Under the pieces are notes generated by a model, which was not told the origin of the DNA, did not search any database, and saw nothing but the letters and a program-made list of their open reading frames with translations. DNA of 64,000 nt from Lingula anatina (Eukaryota; Brachiopoda; Lingulata; Lingulida; Lingulidae), in contig NW_019774958.1 in NCBI RefSeq assembly GCF_001039355.2, forward strand, positions 574,866 to 638,865. The letters run 5' to 3'. Below are positions 22,801 to 34,640 of this stretch, piece by piece. Positions within the stretch are counted from its first letter, which is position 1. Each line of letters begins with the position of its first letter. The translations under genes and the position numbers were made by a program.

Positions 22801-24769
22801 TTGGGATGAACTCTTTAGCTGAACAAAGACCTTTTCGTGGGTTATAGCCTACCTCTGAACGAATCACCTGAATGTGTTAATGACCGTTTCAGGAATACTG
22901 TAGAGCCATCGGAGCGAAACTAGCTGTGATTGAAGACACCTCTGAAGAGAACTGGGTCGAGAATTATGTTACCCAACGCCAAAGTAAGATGTTCTAAAAA
23001 TCATTGTGTACTGATGTTTTTAAATATTAAAATAGGTCTATATCCGGGTTGGCTAAAGGAAATTCAAATGAATTGAAAATCAAATTAATTCAGTATGAAT
23101 TACAAATGATAAAAAGTAAGTTTATGACCAATTCAATTGCAATTTTCATGCATGGTATTGACTGGACTTAAAGATACATCAATTTTATTTTAAGGCTTCT
23201 TCACGGATACTCATCGGGTAAAAGATTACCCGGACTTTTGGATCGCTGGTAATGACATCGCTAGAGATTACCTCTGGAAGTGGGCTCACAAAGGTGAGTT
23301 GTGCTCTCTGATATCAGGGGTCTCTAAAAAAGTATACAGAATTTAAGTACAGGCCGATGCAATAATATTGTAACAGACTACTAGCGGGTCCTGTGGTCAG
23401 AGTGTACGTGAGTTGGTGTTGAGATTTAAATTCCAATCGTAACTAAAACGCGCAGGGGTTAGGCCTATAATAACGTAGAAACAAAGGCACAAGTTATTTA
23501 CAGGTTCTGTTTTATTGCCACCAGGAATTTACAGGAATATGGAAAAATTAAGAAGAAAATATTGAAATCTTTTAAGTCAGCACTGTACTTAAATCATCTG
23601 CACATTACAACGGTATCAAATTCTCAATAGTCTTCACTATACATTTTATATGTTGTAACCACAGTATCAATAAAACAATAGTTACAACACTTAATAGGAT
23701 GTCTTTTTGGAATTCTATGTGACTAAAAGACAATAATAAGATTCTTATAATCGTGTCAACATGTGCTTAATATATTCATATGTGTAGGCCTACATAAGGC
23801 TACCGTGAGCAGATTAATATAGGTGGTAAAATAATAACGGAGCGGCAAACATCGCTGTCTGCAAGTGATAAGAATAAATATACACATAACACATACATTT
23901 TTCTTCTACAATATCTCTCTAAAAATTATACAGTATATAATCAAATGGCAATTCCCAATCTTTTACTCACCAATATTGATGCCTTTTTTCTTACAACTTG
24001 TAAAAGTTTAATATTCACGTCTCGTGAACCTCATCCACGGTATAATATCCACCAAAAATAGTTTGCAAATAAACGTACTTATACCAGTCTTTCTGAGTAG
24101 ACTTACCTTCTACCAGGGCGGCAGATATTATAGGGATAATAACCAAAAGCCAGAGATAGTAAAATGACCGTCTATTTACCTTAAGACATATTTGTGAATA
24201 TCTTGTGAAAAATCAATTTGTGAACCTGGTAGAGAGTAGAATAGACTGGTCGAGGCTGGAGTGTTGACCAGAATAATCATTTAACGACTTGTTACACTTA
24301 TTAAATATTGCATCAGATGTGCAAATGATATAGACCTTGCAGTTACAGTTGTTTCTCGGCATGAATATCGTTAATGGTTATTTATTTCTGTGAAAACCTT
24401 GACATTTGAATTTCACCATCAAACAAATAAAATGAAAAAATATTTCATTTGTAATAGTCTTGTTGTCAATTTAAATAACGTAAATAGATATTTATCCCTG
24501 TTTAAACCTCTACGATTACCTAAACCAAGGAGTTATAACTCCTTGCCTAAACCTAAAACATGCATGTTTGTTTTTAAGGAAATCTTGGAGGCACAACGAT
24601 CACCACTTTCGATTGGCTGTGGGGTCAACCTAACAACGTCCACAGAAATGAGCACTGCCTGGCATTAAAGCGTGGGATGCACCCTACCATTAACACAGTC
24701 CGGTATGGTTGGAACGACGACGATTGCTCGTTGAAGAAGTTCTATATTTGTGAAAAGACCTGCTACTAA
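19847..24769 (+). CDS. Secreted M4 (thermolysin-like) metallopeptidase fused to a C-type lectin domain
   Basis: Coding exons: 19847-19880, 20403-21968, 22087-22169, 22893-22983, 23195-23293, 24579-24769. All are GT-AG with matching phases, giving 687 residues. The first exon join creates a signal peptide (MFRGLEISVLFVLLGLTVSA). Residues about 55-215 are an FTP/PepSY-type inhibitory propeptide (FKNIPVFGQNVV). The zinc peptidase domain starts near TGVPGGNVKTG (about 225) and runs to about 533. It keeps HELGH at 377-381, the third zinc ligand Glu401 in GGMNEAFSD and the catalytic His459 in GVHYSSG. Residues 535-687 form a complete C-type lectin fold: CPPGF, EYC, FWIAG, a QPN triplet (641-643), WND (669-671) and paired cysteines including YIC. 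Proteolysis with Ca-dependent sugar targeting is inferred. M4 enzymes are mainly bacterial, archaeal and fungal. An ATG at 20381 lies in intron 1 and is not the start. Confidence 0.93.
22586..22819. mobile_element. MITE family 1, copy C, in a lectin intron
   Basis: Inverted ends share GATTGATCCAACTCCGCG and, reversed, GATCGATCCAACTCCCCGGG, each followed by a GAATGCA block. It sits in the intron between the 22169 donor and the 22893 acceptor. It belongs with the copies at 9246, 34710 and 43293. Confidence 0.65.
23305..23410 (+). repeat. Dispersed repeat, copy 1 of 3
   Basis: Shares CTCTGATATCAGGGG, a TCTAAAAAAGT block and TTGTAACAGACTACTAGCGG with the segments at 36936 and 48241, in the same orientation. 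It starts 12 bases past the donor of the 23195-23293 lectin exon. Confidence 0.65.
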
Positions 24770-24877
24770 ATGTGTACGCGAGTACCTTCCACGGAATACA
24801 TTGGACTACTAATATTGCATCAAGTTGTTGAGCATGACAGCCTCTCAATTATTGTATACATTTAGAACAAAAAGGAT

Positions 24878-24883
24878 AATAAA
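24878..24883 (+). other. Poly(A) signal of the protease-lectin gene
   Basis: AATAAA lies 109 bases after the TAA stop, a normal distance for the 3' end of this transcript. Confidence 0.7.
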
Positions 24884-26497
24884 AGCTTCTCAACTATTTT
24901 AAGGTGTTAGACTTATACCGTACTACTCTGCCCTAGATGTGGTTGATATTTGTTCATTGTATGATGTAGACTGTAGATGTTTCTCCCAAACAGATACAAT
25001 TAACAGTTGGCTACCAGTTGGAAAGCCTTTTTATTTCTTATTTAATATTTTTTGATTGATAGATAAATTTAACTTATCACTCTACTTTTCGACGCCATTT
25101 CGATTAGCCCAATTTGTTAAGAACCTACAGGTCAAACGTTCTATTATCAACTCGAAAATAGACTCAAGATTTCTACGCGGTTATAACCACTGAATCTTGG
25201 GGTCCTAGGACAACCNNNNNNNNNNNNNNNNNNNNNNNNNNNNNNNNNNNNNNNNNNNNNNNNNNNNNNNNNNNNNNNNNNNNNNNNNNNNNNNNNNNNN
25301 NNNNNNNNNNNNNNNNNNNNNNNNNNNNNNNNNNNNNNNNNNNNNNNNNNNNNNNNNNNNNNNNNNNNNNNNNNNNNNNNNNNNNNNNNNNNNNNNNNNN
25401 NNNNNNNNNNNNNNNNNNNNNNNNNNNNNNNNNNNNNNNNNNNNNNNNNNNNNNNNNNNNNNNNNNNNNNNNNNNNNNNNNNNNNNNNNNNNNNNNNNNN
25501 NNNNNNNNNNNNNNNNNNNNNNNNNNNNNNNNNNNNNNNNNNNNNCCCCCCCCCCCCCCAAATACAACCTCCCTTCCCAGGAAAGAAAATACTCTGCTTT
25601 TGAATTATATATTTAAACTAAAGCATTTATACATCTCTTGAATATTTTACTAAGATAATAAAGGAGACAAAAATGAAATATGAAATTTGCCATTATGAAA
25701 TTATATGTCATTTTTAATCAAACAAACACTGTCATTTTACCATTTTTCTATAAGCAAACAAATGCTATTTTATCTGCATTTCATTTGATTTTAGTGAGTT
25801 TTCAGAATAAAAATAAAAAAGGAAAAGAAAATATGTATGCTATGGGGTTGTGGAGAAACAATTTAAACAGACAGCAAGTTCATCAAAGGGATTTTCCTTG
25901 ATGAGTGAGATTTTCCCCACCTTTACCTGGTGACACACCTTGATAAAAGGCAGGCAACGTGACCAAGGGGACGGGGAGGGGGGGGTAAACAATTCAGAGT
26001 GTCAGTTCATCAAAGGGATACATGGAGATTGTTTACCCAAATACCTAGAGATACAATATGATTAATGGCAGGTATTTATATTTTTCCATATCACATTGTT
26101 CATTACCGCATCTATTTTCATTCATTACAGGTGGCAATTGTCCCGAGGGGGGGGAGGATTATCCGGGGGGGGGGGGGGCATTGTCCTGATAACGGCCTTT
26201 CTATGGGCACGCGAATACTTGTCCTTTTTTTTCAAACATACATTTCCAGCGATTATACAATCGGACCATTGGAGCGTTAAACAAAACAGCTAGAGGTTTA
26301 TTTCTAAGAATTCATACTAGCATCCCTTCAAAAGTAGTAACAACACCACAAAGCAACTCGTGCACGAAATTTTGGAATAAATAATTCATCATTATTTAGC
26401 ATAGTTGATAAATACAGTACATACTAAAACCAAAAGGTTGTCCGACCTCTAGCGATGGGTCGCCTCACTGGGACGACTTTCGTAACTCGACCCCTGG
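24884..26497. other. Intergenic interval with assembly gap
   Basis: No gene is visible. It holds the N gap, a poly-C run at 25546-25559 bordering it, G-rich tracts near 25975 and 26140-26175, and a short direct repeat ('gttcatcaaaggga') near 25879 and 26006. Confidence 0.5.
25216..25545. other. Assembly gap (330 N)
   Basis: A run of N. The right edge is a poly-C homopolymer, a likely cause of the assembly break. Any reading frame through it is meaningless. Confidence 0.99.
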
Positions 26498-26598
26498 TTT
26501 TAAATAGGACTAGTGACGTGCGCGCTGAGACCAGAATCTGCCGGTGTTCTTGAGAAAGTGGTTTGTCTGATGGTCTCTCGTCTACTACGACTTCCTTG
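26498..26598 (+). promoter_or_regulatory. Candidate promoter and untranslated exon of the LDLa membrane-protein gene
   Basis: TTTTAAATAG at 26498-26507 is TATA-like and is followed by TGACGTG (CRE-like) at 26514. A donor CCTTG/GTAAGTAAG at 26599 pairs with an acceptor TTTTCTAG ending at 27743, giving an 1144-bp 5' UTR intron. This is read from signals only. Confidence 0.4.
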
Positions 26599-27477
26599 GT
26601 AAGTAAGATATACGTGTGTTAAGCACTACAGATAAAATCTAGGGAATATATATTCAACGGATTATGAAAATTAGTATTGGCTTGAAGGTGCGGGTGGGAA
26701 AAAGTATGTTTTTTTACACTAATTGGATGCCGTGCCTGTTAAAAAAATTATCGTTAATTTTTGAAGAAGAAAAATAATGTAATTGCCAATAAGTAAAATA
26801 TTTGCGCAACACTTTTACATAGTAGATACCAGAATGGCTGAGGAAGAATGTAATCATTAGTTCAAACATTGTAAGACCAAATGATGTAAATTTGAGTTGT
26901 TGAAGGCTGCAAATTTTATTAATTATTTCCCTGGAGAAACAGTAAAAAATGTGATATCATTGCATTAATATTTTCACGCGACCTCACTGCTTGGCATCAA
27001 CCATGAGATAAATGCACATACGTTTTAATAAGACTTTAACGCATTTGTAAGGCACAACAATAGTTCGTAGTGCTAGCCCATTAACATGGGGGCGCTAACC
27101 GGGGATGAATGCGTTCCGCGTGTTACTCACCTTACGTAAGTAAGGGTATCCGGTTTACTTGAATGACCTACAAAACGTAAATATCGTTACCTGGCCTGCC
27201 CGTGCAGTCAACCATTTCTTTATTTTCATTGTAGGCTCTTTGTGTTCCTTTAAAACGCAGCATTTTACTTTGAACCTAATTTCAACATAGTTCACAACTC
27301 GTTTGTCTTCAGTTGTATTTAGCGTGTCAGGCAGCATTCTACTGAATGAACGCAATGCATCCCAGTAAGTTTTTCGATGAGGATTCATCGTAATCACCGT
27401 GTTGATCTTGTATAAGAAATAAATAAATTACATTGAAAACGCATCATATAAAGATCAGCTATGAAAGATAAAATGTG

Positions 27478-27576
27478 CCCGAGCTTTTGGCTTGTGTGCT
27501 TTCTTCAGGGACTAAAGAGTTTGTGTATTATTCTTATTTTAGTCCCTGGAGACGGGTACACAAGCCGAAAGCTCGG
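27478..27576. repeat. Foldback hairpin in the 5' UTR intron
   Basis: CCCGAGCTTTTGGCTTGTGT is mirrored by ACACAAGCCGAAAGCTCGG, and GGGACTAAA by TTTTAGTCCC further in. It can form a stem of more than 30 bp with a loop of about 20. It may be a transposon remnant or a structured RNA. Confidence 0.6.
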
Positions 27577-27787
27577 TAACTTTTTATCAATTGTAGTTGA
27601 TGTTTATAAATGCGTTTTCGACGTAATTTATCAGTTTTTCGTTATGATTGGTTAATTTCGTCGGCTAAATTCAAAAACTATTCAAAGGAATTTCTGTATT
27701 GCTTTTTGATATGTAACATTAACCTACAACCATCATTTTCTAGGGGTCAATGTTTCAAAACACGGTGTAGGAAAGCATTTGTATAGC

Positions 27788-29779
27788 ATGATGATGACGC
27801 TGTTTTTGACCTTCCTTGCTGTCCTGTACAGCTTTAGCGTTGGAACATGCAGCATATTACTACGCGAGGACGCCAAGGACGATCTTACGAAGGTTGTCGT
27901 ATTCAACCAGGAAGACATCTCCAGAGAGGGCTCTCCACGCGCCAGGAATCAGCAAACCCCAAATGCCACGGCGATGGAGATGGTGGTAATAACAACCGAT
28001 GCCGACAACAGGCCGGAGAATAAGTCCACGTGTGGTCAGGGGAAGAACCACACGGACAGCAGAGAATTGGTCAGTGGCTGTAAGTACACATTTATAGCAA
28101 GCGACCAGGACGAAATGGCGAGAAGCTACATGTACGGATGGGTAGCTATTAAGAACATCACCAAGGAAAGTCAATCATGTGTATTCGAATACGAATGTGA
28201 TTTTGTGATGTTACAAGATACGAGTCACTTGTGCAACTGGAGAGTTGAGAAAGGTAAAGGTGATGACAATTTCTACGTCCCGATTTTCCCCGAGACGAAT
28301 ATACTTTTTGATAGATATAAGATATGTAAAGCTAAAGCTTGGCATCAGGAAAACTATGTTGGCGCTTGTTTCCCAAAGTGGGACCGTTTCGGCAACCGGT
28401 ACTTAGCAGAGAATCAAATCATCCCTGGTTCTAATGAAGACCGTGTGCCAATGGGTCGACTATCGTGGTTTAATCCGGTGTGGGACACGCAAAAAACGTC
28501 CTGTGTCCTCTCCATTACGAACAAGAACCGTAATGGCCACGTGGCTGTACTGATACCAGATACGGTAAAGTACATTGAAATCACCGATGGCAAGAGCGGC
28601 TCTTCCCTTTCGCCGCTTTACAAACATTCCAGCGTCGTCATATCCAGCAGTAATCAGATAAAGATGACATTTACAGACGAGTACAACAAAAAGATGTTCA
28701 ACGCATTTTACAACTATTTCAGGTTTTCCTACCTGTTTTTGCCAGGCGATTATAAAAGTTCAACAAACTACGTACTCCCAACCATAACTAACTGTGGACA
28801 GGCAACGTCGATGTTGGATTTTGAACACTCGTTGACGATCAGTATAAACGGCATATCCTCGGATGAAATATACGACTGTGTATGGCTTATTCCTCTAAAC
28901 GGAAGCAAACTTCATATACACTTTGAAGAATTTGACTTCGGCAATAAGACAATACGTAACCCTCACTTGTTTTCAGATGCGGTATACGATGAATGGAGCC
29001 AAGACAGCTTTATGACACTAATTGCTTATCGATCTGGGGATAACGGCAGCATGTTTCTTGGGAAGTTTGACGCGTCCAATACCACGCCTAACACTTCTGT
29101 TTTCCTTTCTCCACCGGATGATTCTGTGGCTCTTTATCTGCGTTTAAGAAGTGTTAAGCTGGACGCCGTAGGTTTCCGCATTATTATGAATTTGTATCAC
29201 ACTGGAAATGGTAGCGTTACGGATGTCGAGACGGTGCTTAGGTGTAACAACGGTGTCTACGTTGATTCGTCCACTGTGTGTGACGGACATAACCACTGTG
29301 GAGACAACTCCGATGAGAACGCCGAACTTTGCGATTCACAGAGATCAAGGCCGAACAACTGCACGCGCTTGGAATCCGGGTGTTTGATGCTCGATCCAGC
29401 TGATTCTCACGTGGTAAGAAAGACCCCATGTTGTAGCTTTAACCCTTATACCGAACCGTGTATGTTTCCAAACCTGAAAGATCCATCGCAGGCTGGTGCC
29501 TGTTGTCCCAAAATGGGCACGAATGTCGTCTGCGATTACATCCCAGACCCAAACATTTGGGAGAAGAACATTAACTGGTTCATCATCGGAGGGACGGTTA
29601 TGTTCGTTATCTTTTTCGTCATTGTAGTTTTGATTTGGCTCAGACGTAGGGGAATGATTCGAATATACGAAAGAATTCCTGGTGACAGTGTCCCAGCATC
29701 AGAAGCTTCGGGTTCAGAGGAAGAAATTACTGCCTATTCACGCCCGTACCTTTCTGGCTTACCTCCTGACATTCATTAA
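27788..29779 (+). CDS. Type I membrane protein with LDL-receptor class A module, single coding exon
   Basis: The ATG at 27788 opens 663 residues with no coding intron, and an acceptor at 27743 implies a spliced 5' UTR. A signal peptide (MMMTLFLTFLAVLYSFSVG) precedes a long ectodomain. That has two cysteine-poor regions with a beta-rich, CUB-like look (about 80-320 and 330-480) and a clear LDLa repeat at about 484-520 (LRCNNGVYVDSSTVCDGHNH, then CGDNSDEN). A further cysteine cluster (about 525-585, with PCCSFNPY and GACCPK) comes before the membrane helix at about 597-617. About ten N-glycosylation sequons are visible. The tail of about 45 residues starts RRRGM and carries YERI, a possible YxxI sorting signal, and an acidic SGSEEE. 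I recognise no named family. A receptor or ligand-binding surface protein is an inference, and the CUB assignment is tentative. Confidence 0.85.
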   Translation: MMMTLFLTFLAVLYSFSVGTCSILLREDAKDDLTKVVVFNQEDISREGSPRARNQQTPNATAMEMVVITTDADNRPENKSTCGQGKNHTDSRELVSGCKYTFIASDQDEMARSYMYGWVAIKNITKESQSCVFEYECDFVMLQDTSHLCNWRVEKGKGDDNFYVPIFPETNILFDRYKICKAKAWHQENYVGACFPKWDRFGNRYLAENQIIPGSNEDRVPMGRLSWFNPVWDTQKTSCVLSITNKNRNGHVAVLIPDTVKYIEITDGKSGSSLSPLYKHSSVVISSSNQIKMTFTDEYNKKMFNAFYNYFRFSYLFLPGDYKSSTNYVLPTITNCGQATSMLDFEHSLTISINGISSDEIYDCVWLIPLNGSKLHIHFEEFDFGNKTIRNPHLFSDAVYDEWSQDSFMTLIAYRSGDNGSMFLGKFDASNTTPNTSVFLSPPDDSVALYLRLRSVKLDAVGFRIIMNLYHTGNGSVTDVETVLRCNNGVYVDSSTVCDGHNHCGDNSDENAELCDSQRSRPNNCTRLESGCLMLDPADSHVVRKTPCCSFNPYTEPCMFPNLKDPSQAGACCPKMGTNVVCDYIPDPNIWEKNINWFIIGGTVMFVIFFVIVVLIWLRRRGMIRIYERIPGDSVPASEASGSEEEITAYSRPYLSGLPPDIH

Positions 29780-31360
29780 CAAATGATCGAAAGCAAGTGA
29801 CATTCAAAGACGCACTTGGAAAACTGAGGTGACAAATCCAAAGGAAGAGTGGTCACATAAGGACTGCTTTCTTAGACTAATGGTCCAAAACCATAGTGTT
29901 AAATACCAGGAGAATTACATTTTCCAATAATAGCTATATAAAACAGCTTCTGTGAAGACTCATTAGCAACTCATGGCAGAAATATTGCAACAGATATACC
30001 GAACAACGCCAGCACTGTAAGAGTTAATTTAAACCATGATTATGTAGCGTATTATACCATATGTCCTTTCAGTACTAGTAAAACGTCTTATTACTCTTCT
30101 GAGAGCAATCATGGATAAAAATGTACATTCACAAAAGCTTTTTATAAACAAAAATTTAAAAATTGATTTTTAGTTGTAAACTGATAGAAACATGATTCAT
30201 ACAAAAATTAGGTTATCACGAACATTATCTTTATTATTTTCTATTTGGTGCCATTTAGTATGGACTCCTGAAATGAGTTTTAAGATTACAAATATTTGCC
30301 TGCAGGTGATGCCAGAAAGCTTAGGGCGTGGGTGGCTTTCCAAATTTTATTCACAGTCGAAGGCGTCTCTCAAAATAAGGTTACTGTCTCCTGCTTGTGC
30401 CTCTCCCAGTCATCGTCTTGTAGATCAACGAAGCAACTAGATGGCGTGAGCGGCATAAAAATTACCTTATTGAACTGTATCAAATGTAGATAAATACAAT
30501 AATGCAATGCACGTTTATCATTTACACGTTGAATACTAACTTTATTATCGTAAAAAATTACGTGGAAGGAACAGATCGCCTTTCAGTGTCATTACACTTC
30601 CATTTTATTGCTGTGAAATGTTTGAAATCTATAACCCAATGGTAATAAACCTGGTATCACATACAAAATCACTGTATCTTTCTGTTTTTATTCCCTGCAG
30701 TTCTGAGGTGAGACTGTGGTTATTGTTCAAATCGGTTACACTAGATCCACTTCATGTAAATTTAGATCAGTATTTATCCGATACCTAACTTTGTGGAAAG
30801 GTGGGATGGGGTGGGCTTTAGATTTATCCATATTTTCCCCGTGTCCCCTTTCTTTCTAAATTATTTATTATAAAATAACTAAATAATAACAATATTTATT
30901 GTAATTTTAAGTCATATAAATTGATTAATGAATTGTTTTTTTAAAAAACAAAAGTCTAGATCTCCAGTGCAGAATGTTTTATAGAATTTAAGAATACCAG
31001 TGTTTGAAATGTGTGGTAATCATTTCAGAAGAAACACGTGCTGATTAATATGTCAAATATATATGATAGACATATAACAATATTGTGCATCTATTTTGAA
31101 GAATAAATTAAAATATATTCTGGATAGATTTACAAGTATTTATTGATTATATGTAAAATGTAGTTTCTCTCTATATGATGACTATATTATATTATCATAA
31201 CTTCTTTTGATCACGCCTACACAAACACTGAACATTGAAGTCATAAATGAAATTAACAGATATATGTAGTGACTTCAATTAATTTTTTTCAGAGTTGATG
31301 TCAGAGTCAAATATCAATGGGCTCAAATTTTAAATTCTGTTAATATAATATTGTACTATA

Positions 31361-31945
31361 CTCCCCTAGCAAAAAAAAAGTGGCACTCCTACCGCAATTA
31401 TGTACGGTACGCCGAAATATATACCCTGTTGGTACAAGGGTACCCATACTTTTAATTTAAAGTAACATAACAACTAGGCAACCGATCATCGTGTAAATTG
31501 AGTGGAACATTGAGCTACCTAACCATTGAAACATTCCAACACTAATTATTTTTCAATATGCGGCTGGTAAGTGAGAGGGATACATTTTTTACCGAGCGGT
31601 TGACATAGAAAGGTGTTTTGACCCGCCGAAGTGCCCAAAGTGTGGGTTGTTCCATGAGAACCATTCAGAGGGATAGACAACATCATAACCAAAGAGGCAC
31701 ATGGGCAATATTGCCTGGGGAAGGCCGACCGAAGGAAACCACTCCCAGAGAAAAGAGGATGTTAATACACCTTCCTCCTAGAAAACGAACATGACATTTT
31801 GGAACTTGACTGCAACATTTCACAAGAACAGGGCACACCATGTTTCTAAGTTTACCGCCATCACTGCGCAAACGACACAGAACTCTTTAATTCCACGCAC
31901 AGACGTAATCCTGCAATCCAGAAGATACTGTACAAAATACTTAAA
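31361..31945 (+). pseudogene. Decayed Tc1/mariner-like transposase fragment
   Basis: At 31590-31790 one frame reads a helix-turn-helix-like segment (RRSAQSVGCSMRTIQR) followed by EGRPKETTPREKRM, close to the linker motif of Tc1-type transposases. Stops and frameshifts interrupt it afterwards. A CTCCCCTAGC plus A-run plus GTGGCACT tip at 31361 looks like a Tc1 end. No catalytic DDE part was found, so it is truncated and dead. Confidence 0.5.
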
Positions 31946-34640
31946 TGTGACTTTGTTTTTATTATTATTATTATTATAGTTTATTTATTGGTTGTACAAT
32001 CAGTAATTTTTTGTGAAAAAAAATCCGTTTAGAAGTTGAATAAAGAACATTGGTTCATGGCACGATTTTCTGTATCACTTTACGCATTACGTTAGGGATG
32101 ACATTTTTGTAAGGAGGTACAAAATATCAGATTATGCCAATCGTGCAAAAAGAAAAAGAAAACTGAGCTGGATCGTCGTCTGAGTTAACGACTGCGACAG
32201 TTGTTCCTCATTGTTACAACGATCAGTTTTCGACCTTGATGTGACATGACACCAGTGACACACAGACATTAAACTGAATCCAAAGTGACTTGGCAATGGT
32301 TTTTCGTTTCATCTTTTTTTTTTCATCCTCACCACTTCTCGTTTACAGTTTAGCTAGTTCATCGGATTGATTGATGAAGTTGTTTGAGTGATACCTCTCT
32401 TTGTGTGTCACATTTGGTAGGGAGATCACTTTCAGATTGACTGAAAACAGTGCCGTCAATGACTGAGTTTTGACCCAAGGTTAAGGCGTTGGTATAAAGC
32501 ACCACGGTCCACGAGTAACTTAATACGTGGTTTTACTGTGCATGTGTCCTAACAACGTGTGTGTGGCCATCAAACAAAAGTGACATTGGCCATGATATCA
32601 GATGATATAGACCAACCCACGACATTATCTTTCGGCTGATCTAAGACCACTAAACGTGGGTCCTGGGGCTCATCACCTTTGTAGTAAATTATTTGCCGAT
32701 GTTATAACTGACCAAAAAACATTTGTGTTAGTTAGATACATAGGTAGGTACTTTTTTAAGTTTTTGTTTTGCGCGTTCAGCCCTATATAAACGCACACTC
32801 TAAGTTTACCCTGTCGATCACTGGCGGATTCTGAAAATTCATAAGGGGCGGACAGGGGGCGGGGAGTCGCGCAGAGATGAAGCATAATCGCGTCTAAAAT
32901 TGGGCATTTTTTAATGCAAAGCAAAAAGTATTATTGCAGTAATAGGAAAAGTTAAAGACACGCTCTATTAATGTGTCCAATTCGATTTTACTAAAAACCG
33001 TTTTGATATTTGGTTTATTTTACAAGTATACAGTATACAGTTCTTTTGAAACATACCACAAGTTTCCCTCACTAAATACTGTATTTTCAGCATGGTTGAA
33101 TTTTGCAGACTGAGAGTCCCACTTTATGCTACACACCTTTAAGATTTTCAATGCGAAAGAGACTACATTGCTTTATTAGGTATTGTCATCAAAGCAAGAT
33201 TGCTTTGTTGGCTTATTTCTGCATACCAGGTAGCGAACCGAGACATGAACATTGCTAGAAAATGACATAGACTGAAAATTTCCAAAACATATTTATCTGC
33301 TTCTATATGCGTTCTTGAACTTGGGCGCTGACATTTGTACTCGTACATATAACATTACAGCCGGCTTTGTAAGGTTCCTGCCACGCATGTGCACAGCGCG
33401 CTCGACTAACTTTGAAAATCACACGGATGAAATTTCACACCCTTATGTCCAGGACTCCTTACATGCTCAATCAAAAAAATTTACATGGTTTTTGCACAGT
33501 GTACGTAATTTACTTTTTCGCGTGCAAAGTCAATGCCTTTTGCGTCTTTTATGATGTAGGGTTGCCATGTTTTGTTTGGCATTTTCTATGATACATCCTA
33601 ATTGTCAAAAGATTGGTTTAGTTATTTCTTTAGTGACACCTTCATACTGGTGAGAGTTCGTTGCGTTCTCAGACGGAAACCCCCAGGAAAGCCTCACATT
33701 AGATTTCACTGGTGCTTCCTATGGCGCACGTAATATGTCACGAGTCATTTCTTTGCTAAAAAAAACTTGTAATGCCTTAGCTTATAGAGTGAACAAATAT
33801 TGCCCCATAATGTGAATAGAAACAGAATTATAATAACATCTCCCTAAAACAGTCCCTAGTCTATTTAACCGTCAGTGACTACCGAATAGTAACAATGATT
33901 TTCAATCCCATAGGATTGCAATATAAATTTCCAATATAATGCTTCACAAAATGTAACGCAGATAACGCAATGTAATACACCAACATATGATTTGTATTAT
34001 GTCAGAAAATCCAGGCAAATCCAACCGAATCGGCCAGTTTCCGGAGAGTGAAAAGATCATGGACAAAATAATTTGTCCATGAATGGAGGCATGATCTTCT
34101 TAATATTCATGATATGAGTTATGCTGGCGTGAATCAATGACATACCCGGTGTAAACATAGTACGGACTACCTCCGAGGTACGAACGGGCTACGTTCTACG
34201 TGAGATGACTTGATCTTTAGTCCAACACAAGTACGCTTCAATATACAATTACGGTAGTACCAGTATTCTACAGGTTTCGGACAATTTTTTTTACGTTCGT
34301 TCTTGGAATGCAGTGATAAAAATGACAGCCTCGCTGCTGCTGCAAATTGCCGCAAGAGACGAGCTCGCGGATCAGCATTTTACGTGCCATTGACAACTTT
34401 ACGGCCCATATACAACTTTCACACAACACTGTTCGTATCTTCGAAATTCAGTGAGTGGAGGGTTTTTTGTTTCGGAGTCGACCTGAACTCCACCTGTACA
34501 TACATGATGGAAGCAGCGAATCAAAATTCAGATTTTGGCGGGTAACAAGCCAGATTGTTAGGGGAATCAAGAGTGAACATAACACTTTCCACTTGAAGAT
34601 AGGCCTTCGTTCGAACCGAGCGTTTATTCGGTTACACATA

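Noticed and set aside
25205-25567. 120-codon frame across the N run
   Set aside because: It exists only because N bases do not translate to stops.
27779-27787. TTG start three codons upstream of the LDLa protein ATG
   Set aside because: A non-ATG start is unlikely in an animal nuclear gene, and three ATGs follow at once at 27788.
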